Below are positions 40,691-50,100 of a stretch of DNA of 64,000 nt, piece after piece (the stretch's first letter is position 1; each line of letters opens with the position of its first letter). The stretch spans positions 8,680,001-8,744,000 of the forward strand of contig NC_067205.1 in assembly GCF_026262505.1 (NCBI RefSeq), in the 5' to 3' direction. The notes under the pieces are model-generated. The model was not told the DNA's origin, ran no database searches, and saw only the letters and a list, made by a program, of their open reading frames with translations. Origin of the DNA: Trichomonas vaginalis G3 (taxonomy: Eukaryota; Parabasalia; Trichomonadida; Trichomonadidae). Both the position numbers and the translations under genes were made by a program.

Positions 40691-43600
40691 ATGTCTGATT
40701 CCGAAAGCAATAAGTCTGATACAGCTCCGGAAGAGACAAACAACAGCGATTCAGAAGGTCAATATTACTCTGATGCATCTGCTTCAAGTACTTCAAAATC
40801 AAATCAAAATGAAGATTCAGAGGAAAATGAAGAGCAATCATCAGATCATTACTATCAATCATATTCAGAGAAAAACTCAGATAATTCTTCAGGAGGAGAA
40901 GAGCAAAATGAGGAACAAAATGAAGAAAATGATGAAGAAGTATCCGATTCAGATGAAAGAGAATATTCAGAAGAAGAGGAAGAAACAGAAAAGAAAACAT
41001 ATAAACGTCGCAAATTAATGAGATCGAAGTTTTGCAAAAATTTCAGTTTTCCTCCAACAGATTACGACAAAACGATCAAGATAAAAAGCAAGTTTGATGA
41101 ACACCAATCATTAATGATCGCGTCTATCGTAAATAAATGGAGAAATGGCTTATGTTCTTTATTTTATAGCGAAAATTCAAAATTTAGAAACAAAGTAATT
41201 GTAGGATCCATCATTGCTTTACACAAGAACCACAAGAACGTTCCTCCTTCCTTGATAGTTTGCTCACAAAAGGAAGCAGCGAAATTAAGTCGAATGATAC
41301 ACAAATATTCGAAGCTTATCATCTCAGTTAGCTCGAAAAATAAGTTCTCTCGCGATTTGTCGGACTGGGTGACCGAAGATCTTCAAAAAGCTGATGATTT
41401 CAACGTTTTTATTTGTACAAAGAAGTTTTTCAAGAAAAAACTCAAATATTTACCACACGAAGTTGCATGGTCGACGGTTGTGGTCACAAAAGTCGGCTCA
41501 AAAACGAAAGATACCAAGAAATTTTGCAAAATTTTTGAAAAAATTTCTCATTTTAGTTGCATTTTATGCTCTTCCGACCTTTCAAACATGAAGGAACAAG
41601 ACATAAAGAACATATTCTCATTAATGAAGATAAAAGTACCAAGTTCTTTTACAGATCAACATATTTATATTTCATTGTCAAGTTCTTTCGTTAATTCCAC
41701 GGATACTGACCTCCCAAAACTACTAGGATCGATAGAAGGTACCAAAAACCCTTCAGTCAATCCTTATTACGATGCTTCTGAAACAAATATTTTATGTCCT
41801 ATGTCAGAATACGAATTTTCAGTTTATATCCATCTATTGAACAAATCCAAGGAATTACTGATCTCCGGGAAGTACGATGCCGCTGATTTACACGACATTG
41901 CGTCAGATTTACTTTCCGCATGCCACCATCCGATCATTGTTGATGGCGTTAAGGCGGGCAACTACATACTATCAATACCAACTAATAACCATTCAGCGAA
42001 GATGATTGTTTTGGCAAATTTAATCAAATCAAAAGAATACGCAGGAGAAAGGATCGTTATCATTACAGAAGACGCGGATTCATCTGTACTGGTGAAATTC
42101 GGATTGGAATCTTATGGAATTAAAACAATTGTTAAAGGAAAAATTAATAAAAAAATTCCTTGGGAAAAAATACGAGATTGGCAGCAAACAACGAACATGC
42201 CGATCGTTATAGACGAAAGCAACTACAAAGATGCTGTTACGACCATTACTCCAACTGTTTTAATTTCATATGATTCTTATTGCAGCCTTCTTATGTTCAG
42301 ATCGAAGAAGAAATGGACTGGATTGAAGAGAATCAGACTCCTCACTGCATATGCCACTGATTTCGCGTTCCAATCCCAAATTCTTCAATATACAAATTTG
42401 ACAATCGAAAAAATTTTGGATGAAGACACTCCAAAGTTCAGAAGATTGAATGCAATACTCAGATATTGCACTGCACATCTCCCAGACATCAAAATTTGCT
42501 CAAATGATCTGAAATCTCCTATAACTACCGAACAAATCATTCTTGAGTCGGCAAAAATGGAATATCCGAAATTGGATGGAGATTTTTCAAACAACAAAGA
42601 GTTTTGGAAGCAAATTTTCACAATTAAACCTTATTCTAAGATTTTGAAGACTCCGAAGGTACCAATGACCAAGTATAAGGGTCGTGTAGAGCTTAGAGAT
42701 GATAGTTTCGGTTCAGATTCGAAGAGAAAAGAAAAATCTTCAGATGAAAGGCAAAATGACTCAGAATCAGAGACAGAACATGAGACACGTAGTAAGAAAA
42801 AGAAGGAATCCGAGCAAATTGAAGATACTTATGGCTCTAAAAACAAAGATGGCTTTTGGAACGTTCATAACGTAAAAGAAGCTGTTTTTCATGCGATGAA
42901 CTTCGGAATGCGTGATTTTGATAAGGTAAACATAACCAGATATAAACGAGAAATCCAACAAATCGTCCAATTTTGTTATTACAAGCTCAGATCGACCGGA
43001 AAAGTTCCTGCCGCTTGTAAGTATATCCAAGAGCTTCCAGGCATGAAGTCAATCCCTATTTCTCCCGAAATAGTCAAAGAAGTTGAGAAAATGATCGGAA
43101 ATCGACAAATGGTTTACAGTTTTGAACTGGCGTCATGTGTCAAGGACATCGTGGAGAGCAAGTTCACCATATACAAGAAGCCTTCCCAGACACCTTTACC
43201 GCCTACTTCTAATTGGTCGTACGAAGATGACATAAAATTGATAAAAACCGTTTACGATAAAGGTGTAATAAATTTCGGACGAGATTCGGAATATAAAGGC
43301 TCTTATGATATCAAGACATATATGGTTAGACTTGTTTTATTTATTTACAGAAGAATCAAAAAATCGTATTTGGGAGAAATCGGTGTCAAAGAGATGAGAT
43401 CGATGTACAAAACATTAATCACCTATGGATATCCAAACCATCAGCTCTTTTTGAACGCAGTTGGAAATAATTACCTTGATTCGAAGCAATCCTTGCATTT
43501 CCTGCAGTCAATGCTCCGGTTTTGTACAGAAACAGACTTGAACAAGCGAAAGGAGATCGCAGCGGCCTTCCCAGAGCGATTTCAGAAATATCAGGTCACA

Positions 43601-44506
43601 TTAGTCAAACAAAGGCTCTCAGACTTCGAAAGAATCCGTAATCTTTCGAAAGATATCGCTGGAACATGCGCAGAGGACTGGGAATTCTTCAGAGCTTTAG
43701 ATAAGCATGGATTCTCAAATTCCTACGTATCTCCAACGCTTATAATCTGCTTGAATGACAATCTAAGCGAGATAAAGCTCAGACAGAGGCTCAAATCCGA
43801 ACTTTTGGCGAATAATCATTCCGGTAAGATATTATTCGAATACAATGGCCAGAATTTGGAGCGATTGCTTCCGATCAGGCTAAGCGCGATGATTATGCTT
43901 GAAAATCTCGGAAAACTTACTGATTATTGCGATGATATTGCTTGTTTCTTCGACGGATACAGGGTAAGCGTAATCTGTCCAAGTCTTCTTTCATTTGAGA
44001 AGCTCGTCTTCGTTACTTGCAGGGTAGAGATCCGCGAAATGAAGCCGAAGTTCATTATCGAGTGTCTCGAAGATAAAAAGAGGTTCTTTTTTGAGGGGGA
44101 TACACCAGATTCATGTTGGGAGATGTACAGATCCGAAATCGAGATGAAACAAGAGACGTCGTGTCCTCAATTCGATGGATACGAAATGTTTGGTTTCACA
44201 ACACCAAATTACCACAAAATTGTGAATTGCGTGTTGAAAGAAGACAAATGCAAAAGCTACATAAGAAGAACATTCAAGGATTTGAACTACAAGTTCTCGC
44301 GAGAGAGAATTCAAATTGGTCATTACGCCAGTGTTGAAAAAGTTGTTGAGAAAAAGAAAATTAACCCTGGAGATGCAAAATTTGACTTTTCTTACTTAAC
44401 AAGAGGAGAAGAAGAGAGTTCAATGGTTGTTCTCTCGAACCAGTCTAGCTGCTTCAATGCTCTGATTGATCTTTATTCATTTGATGATGAACTTCATGTA
44501 TATTAG
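40691..44506 (+). CDS. Divergent SNF2/CHD-like protein with FYR C-domain
   Basis: A complete 1,271-residue single-exon protein. Residues 1-110 are an acidic serine-rich tail ending in KRRKLMR. Residues ~130-300 and ~350-610 follow the layout of the SNF2/CHD helicase: FDEHQSLMIASIVNKWRNG, PSLIVCSQ, DFNVFICTKKF, the LLSACHHPIIV equivalent of the LRKxCNHP motif, then SAKMIVLANLIKS. The Walker A (GLGKT) and DEAH motifs are absent. A SANT/Myb-like segment (SNWSYEDDIKLIKTVYDKG, ~840) and an FYRC-like domain (~1115-1200, with GYEMFGFTTPNYHKIVN) follow. I infer a nuclear chromatin protein without ATPase activity. Confidence 0.68.
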   Translation: MSDSESNKSDTAPEETNNSDSEGQYYSDASASSTSKSNQNEDSEENEEQSSDHYYQSYSEKNSDNSSGGEEQNEEQNEENDEEVSDSDEREYSEEEEETEKKTYKRRKLMRSKFCKNFSFPPTDYDKTIKIKSKFDEHQSLMIASIVNKWRNGLCSLFYSENSKFRNKVIVGSIIALHKNHKNVPPSLIVCSQKEAAKLSRMIHKYSKLIISVSSKNKFSRDLSDWVTEDLQKADDFNVFICTKKFFKKKLKYLPHEVAWSTVVVTKVGSKTKDTKKFCKIFEKISHFSCILCSSDLSNMKEQDIKNIFSLMKIKVPSSFTDQHIYISLSSSFVNSTDTDLPKLLGSIEGTKNPSVNPYYDASETNILCPMSEYEFSVYIHLLNKSKELLISGKYDAADLHDIASDLLSACHHPIIVDGVKAGNYILSIPTNNHSAKMIVLANLIKSKEYAGERIVIITEDADSSVLVKFGLESYGIKTIVKGKINKKIPWEKIRDWQQTTNMPIVIDESNYKDAVTTITPTVLISYDSYCSLLMFRSKKKWTGLKRIRLLTAYATDFAFQSQILQYTNLTIEKILDEDTPKFRRLNAILRYCTAHLPDIKICSNDLKSPITTEQIILESAKMEYPKLDGDFSNNKEFWKQIFTIKPYSKILKTPKVPMTKYKGRVELRDDSFGSDSKRKEKSSDERQNDSESETEHETRSKKKKESEQIEDTYGSKNKDGFWNVHNVKEAVFHAMNFGMRDFDKVNITRYKREIQQIVQFCYYKLRSTGKVPAACKYIQELPGMKSIPISPEIVKEVEKMIGNRQMVYSFELASCVKDIVESKFTIYKKPSQTPLPPTSNWSYEDDIKLIKTVYDKGVINFGRDSEYKGSYDIKTYMVRLVLFIYRRIKKSYLGEIGVKEMRSMYKTLITYGYPNHQLFLNAVGNNYLDSKQSLHFLQSMLRFCTETDLNKRKEIAAAFPERFQKYQVTLVKQRLSDFERIRNLSKDIAGTCAEDWEFFRALDKHGFSNSYVSPTLIICLNDNLSEIKLRQRLKSELLANNHSGKILFEYNGQNLERLLPIRLSAMIMLENLGKLTDYCDDIACFFDGYRVSVICPSLLSFEKLVFVTCRVEIREMKPKFIIECLEDKKRFFFEGDTPDSCWEMYRSEIEMKQETSCPQFDGYEMFGFTTPNYHKIVNCVLKEDKCKSYIRRTFKDLNYKFSRERIQIGHYASVEKVVEKKKINPGDAKFDFSYLTRGEEESSMVVLSNQSSCFNALIDLYSFDDELHVY

Positions 44507-44600
44507 ATTTTTTTTGTTTTTATTATTTTTATTATTAAAATATTTACTTTTTATAAGCGATCATTTTTAATTCAATTTTGATACAATCAAAAGAAAAAAA

Positions 44601-45554
44601 TTAAGATAAAAATAAAGTGAAAATAAATACTTGAAAAATATTACTTCTACAGAAATAAATTTGCATGCACGAAATCCTTTGTTTGTTTAAAACTGGGAGG
44701 CTAAAAAGAAGAGTTATTCTGGCTTTACCATGATCACTATTGCCAACTCCATTTCCATCTATGAGTGGCATATTTTCATTTCCTGGTTTGGATAAAGCTG
44801 TTATATCTCCAAATGATGTAACACCTCCAATATAGCCAGAACCTCCACCTCCTTGGCCTCCACAACTACCTTTTATGGTGAAACCGCCAAAGAAACCTCC
44901 TCCACCACCTCCTGCAAACATCATTTCACTATACGAAGTAGCAGTCTGTCCTTGACCGCTTGAGGAATATCCAGTTGTTTGGGAAGCAGGTGTTCCTTGT
45001 ACATTTTTTCCAACAGGTGGAGATGCGACTAATCCACCTCCATATGGATACGGTTGAAGATTAAAATATCCTGTATCAAATCCATTTCCTCCTGCGCCTC
45101 CAGCAACTATAATTCTATTTTTGGGATCAATTCCATTGATTCTAATATCACTTGCACCTCCCCCACCACCGCCAGTATCATCACTGCCATCACCAGAATA
45201 CATTATACAGCTCCCTCCGCCATTATACCCTCCTAATGCAACTGATATTGTGGGATTCACACCATCTTGGCCTCTTCCACCAATAAAAACGGCAACATAA
45301 GTTTCCTTGTATAATGACATTGCACCAACGGAATAACCGCCTTTTCCTCTAGAAGGGCACCAAGCTCCATCATGATAGCTTCCACCACCTTGCGCACCCC
45401 AAACTTCAAGTTTATAAAGTCCAGGCGATAAAACTGCATTATAAAAAGTGCAATCATTATTAGAATCGCAAGGATACTGAAAAACAGTTGTATTTCCAAC
45501 TGTTGTTGCTTTATTAGTGCCCTTATTTGTATTATTTAATACCCATTGATTCAT
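44601..45554 (-). CDS. ALK-type glycine-rich domain protein
   Basis: A 317-residue protein with the Gly_rich domain seen in the ALK receptor and much expanded in trichomonads. Diagnostic pieces in order are a YKLEVWGAQGGGS strand, GKGGYSVGAMSLY, VFIGGRGQDG, ALGGYNGGGS, GGGGGGASDIR, RIIVAGGAGGNG and the closing GGGGSGYIGGV. No clear signal peptide or membrane anchor is seen; the last 35 residues are hydrophobic but not a typical helix. It may be secreted or internal. It is tail-to-tail with the 40691 gene, with 94 bp between their stops. Confidence 0.9.
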   Translation of the reverse strand: MNQWVLNNTNKGTNKATTVGNTTVFQYPCDSNNDCTFYNAVLSPGLYKLEVWGAQGGGSYHDGAWCPSRGKGGYSVGAMSLYKETYVAVFIGGRGQDGVNPTISVALGGYNGGGSCIMYSGDGSDDTGGGGGGASDIRINGIDPKNRIIVAGGAGGNGFDTGYFNLQPYPYGGGLVASPPVGKNVQGTPASQTTGYSSSGQGQTATSYSEMMFAGGGGGGFFGGFTIKGSCGGQGGGGSGYIGGVTSFGDITALSKPGNENMPLIDGNGVGNSDHGKARITLLFSLPVLNKQRISCMQIYFCRSNIFQVFIFTLFLS

Positions 45555-45783
45555 GATATGTTATTATATTTAAAATTCACAGGTATTGGGTATTTAGTTC
45601 CAGTTCCCCGGACGATTATTTTCAATTCAATTCTGATGCATAAAAAACACTTTAAAATATATTAATTAAGCATTGGATTGCATCATAGTTAATTCTGTTC
45701 ACTTGGTTTTATGATTAATCAAATATTTTTTCTGAAATCGAAATTTTATATGAATTTTAGTCATTTTCAGTTTTATTGTAATA

Positions 45784-47020
45784 AACAGAAATTCATCAAA
45801 AGTGACAGCTCTCAATTTTTTGACATTTGTAAATTCTAAATTGAATGAGAAAAACGAAATAATACTAAGCATAATACAATATTCTAGATTTAATTATAAT
45901 TAGGAAAAAGTTAGTTTTGAGAGTACTTTTCATAGGCATATAGAATGAAATCTTCTGAAAAATAATATCACATAAACTCATATTATTTTCTAATATATAA
46001 CTATTTTATATAAAAATCAAATTCAATGATCTTAAAAGCGAAGGATAAACCTCAAAATTTACGAATATAATGAGTAATATAATGCTTATCTTCATAAAAA
46101 CCATATGAAATATCAATTTTTGCTTTACGCCTAATTTTTGACGACAATTAGCAAAAAATGTTAAATGTTAACACTCAGTCCATTTGAATATGAAAAATAA
46201 AATTGACTTTGATTAAATGTTTTTATTTATCATGCAATTCTTCTTGCGACCAAAGATTTGAATAAAAGTTCAAAAAATAAGATAGCTTAAAAAATAATAC
46301 ACGGTAGTGTTTACTAATAGATGAATAGTATATAAATTCTATTAAAATGGATTTGATCCAAAAAAATATATAAAATTTGATCATAAATAAAATCGTTTTA
46401 AATTACTTCTTCATTTAAATTATAACAATTATTTTTGGTTTTATATTTTTTTGGATCAAATCCATTTTAATAGAATTTATATACTATTCATCTATTAGTA
46501 AACACTACCGTATATTATTTTTTAAGCTATCTTTTTTTTTGAACTTTTATTCAAATCTTTGGTCGCAAGAAGAATTGCATGATAAATAAAAACATTTAAT
46601 CAAAGTCAATTTTATTTTTCATATTCAAATGGACTGAGTGTTAACATTTAACATTTTTTGCTAATTGTCGTCAAAAATTAGGCGTAAAGCAAAAATTGAT
46701 ATTTCATATGGTTTTATGATAGATAAGCATTATATTCCCACTCATTATATTCGTAAATTTTGAGGTTTATCCTTCGCTTTTAAGATCATTGAATTTGATT
46801 TTTATATAAAATAGTTATATATTAGAAAATAATATGAGTTTATGTGATATTATTTTTCAGAAGATTTTGTGTTCTTCTTCAAAATTTTATTTTTTATTAA
46901 AAAGAATCTTTACAAAATATACATTTACTTTAATTAATATTTAAAAACGTGCTCTATCAAAAGTTCCAAAAATTCAATATTTTAGCTTTTCTGAGGTGTC
47001 ACTTTTGATGAATTTCTGTT
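45784..47020. mobile_element. Foldback element, long inverted repeat
   Basis: Perfect 24-bp terminal repeats (AACAGAAATTCATCAAAAGTGACA at 45784-45807, inverted at 46997-47020) enclose a near-perfect palindrome. Its arms are about 423 and 426 bp (45948-46370 and 46442-46867), separated by 71 bp. The AAAAGTGACA end core is shared with the MULE terminal repeat in this window, so it may be mobilised by MULE transposase. No clear target duplication was seen. Confidence 0.85.
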
Positions 47021-47145
47021 AACAACATTATTATAAAAATTCAAATATCCTAAATATATCCATACTATTTCCGAAATAAAATTGAAATATTTTCTAAAAT
47101 GTCACTTTTTGTCCGATCGCGTTTTTCGAAATTGTCAAAAATTCG

Positions 47146-50100
47146 ATGTTGAAGAAAAGTTTCTTTTTAAAACGTGAAATCAAAGGACTTTTCATAGAAC
47201 ATCCAATCAAAAATATTGCAATACATGATAATATCTTCTTTTATTACGATGTTGATGGCTATATCAAAATATTTGATGCAATTAAAGACGTAAACGATAC
47301 ATTCAACAAACCATTTACAATAACTTCTTTTCCCATTGATATTGCGTTAAATGGAGCTCATACATTTGGTGCAGTTTCATTTAATGGTGGAAGTATTGTA
47401 ATATTTGATTTAATTGAACGCAAAATTTGGAAAACATTAAACAGGGTTACCGGAAAATCATTAAATCACATACTCTTCCTCAAAGATGACTGCATTATCG
47501 CTGTAGATGAAGCAAAAAAATTAATAAAATTCGTAATGAAAAACAGTTTCATTGGAGCATCAGTTGAAGAAATTAAGATATGCAGTTTCGCAACTACTCC
47601 TCTGCATTTTATCATTCCTCCAATTTTTAAATCTTCCGAAAATTACTCTGGCTTGGCCACACAGTCTTCGTGCTTATCCAGCAAATACTATGGAACTGTA
47701 GGAATCTCATTTCCTTCAAAATTCATTCTCGCGCAAGTTCTAAACGATTTTTCAATTATTGTCGAGTTACCCTTCGAAAACTCGATTCCTGCCTTATACC
47801 TTACTGATTCTGAGACATTATATGTTGCATTGGGTACACAGGATCAAGTCGTTATCTATAAAATCTGCGCAATTAACTCAATTAAACCAGAATTCATTTG
47901 TTTTGAGTCAATTCAACAGAAACCGATTTACATGAGTTTCTTATCGCAATCTATACTTGTTGCTGTCTATTCTGACCTTACTTGCACCGTATTTATGTTT
48001 AATCAAAACAGAAGATTCGAATCTTTTATCGACGTCAAAGGAAAACTCGTTACAACATCCGAAAACATAGGTGTCGTAGCTGATGACGCAATTTGGACCT
48101 TGTATTTCCATACTTTTTCTGATAAAATGGACCAATTAAGGTTAATGCACGATATTCGTGGCGCTTTAGCACTTTGCAGGCTTGCAACAATCGGAGATGA
48201 AACAGCAGGCATTGATTTACCATCAGGAACCGAAATGCGGAGTTTAATTATCGAAAAAGAATTATCTCCTCTCTTGGATGAGGACATTCGCAACAAATTA
48301 AAGGAGAATAAGGACAAGGCTGATGAATTGATCACGTATTTGATCGATTTGTCCAGAGAATTGAACATGAATGAATATATGATTAATTATGCGATGAAAA
48401 TCTTCGAAGAATATGGTCTAATGGAGTTGTTTGTTACAAAGATTGTTGAAAATGATCCGAAACAACAATTTTTCTTTGTTAATGAAAAATTTTTTGATTA
48501 TGTCATAAAATTTTCCAAAAACATCGCAAATGTTGATGATTTCATACTTAGTTTACCCTCAAAATTTGCAAATCCAAACAAAATTTTGGAATATTCTTAT
48601 GAAAATAACAAACCTTGGCTTTCTGCAAGAATTTACGCCTACAAACTCAATGACTACTTATCAGCAATCAAAACTTTGAGTTCCATTGATGATTTCGAGA
48701 CAATTTCAAAAATTTTATTATCAATTTCAAAAATTTCGATTTCTCAGATGTCAGAAATCATTTCATGGCTTTGCTCATCATCAAAGGAAAACAGATTTCC
48801 ATTCTTGTTCAAACTAATAACAAAAGGAAAAGAAGTTGACGAAATTTTAAGAAATTTGTCACTTTTTGTGTCAGAAAACAACATTCCCTTTGATATTTCT
48901 ACATTTTTAACAGCAATATTATATGTATTAAGTTGTTTGAACGTGAAATCGACTGACAGATTATGGAAAGTCTCAGAAGAAATCATATCGAAAAATATTG
49001 TGAAAATTCCAACTTTTCTTTTAGATTTTGTTTTGCGAAACATATTCACGAAAGAGTATGTTGAACCAGACATGAGAGAAGTAACACTCATGAGCATCTT
49101 GACAATGGATTTATCTGCAAAATTCAAAATGAATTTGTTACCTTTAATTTTGAGTTTTCACTTCAAAAATGCAAAACAATTTATTTTGTTAAATTGCGGG
49201 GATTACGATGTAATTTTAAAGAACTATATAATGGAAAGAGAATCTCCAATGCCGTATTTGTTGAAGCAGTCAAGATTTAAAGACCAAGAAAATGAAAATC
49301 TTTTATTGGCAATTGCAAAAAATTCTTTGGGAATTTTGGAAATTGACAAACAAAATTTTGTCACTTTTTTGCTGGAAAATTACCAAAATTCTTTAGATTT
49401 TATTTTGGAAAATATCGATGGTTTTCATGCCCAAGGATGTTTAATACATGAATTACTTAAAAAAGATAAAAAATTGAAGTTTACAAAAATGGTTATTGTA
49501 AACTATTCAATTTACTTAAATTATTATTATCCTAATGAAATCAAGGAAATAATAGAAAACTACAGTGATGTTGACTTTAGTTTATTAGTCAATCATTTAG
49601 TTAAACAAAGGAATTTCGAATTAGCAATTAAAATCTGTTCAAATCAAGAAATCAAAAGAAAATTAATTGTTACTTTTATAAGGGAAGAATTGTATCAAAT
49701 GAAATTATCTTCTTTGATGATAGCTATACATGAATACAAGGATGAATTGGACTTCGCTTCAAGCAGAGCTGTAATTAGATCCCTTTCAATTCCTTTGATG
49801 AATTTGGCTGAAAATAAAAATGAAAAACAGTTGTCACTTTTATCGAATGTAATTGAATTTACACATAACAGTTTACAGGATAATTTCTCTGTTCCTAACT
49901 TTATTTTTGTTGTTGAGAAGTCGTTGAATGAATCTAAATACTACGACATGAGAAAAGAACTTGCAATTTACATGTCTGGAATAGAAAGAGATATTGATTG
50001 TAATTCTGAATTAGTTTCGAAACACAAAGAACTCTGTACAACATTTATTAATGTTGAATTTAACACTAATGATGAAATTAGTGAAGAAGAAAGAATTTCT

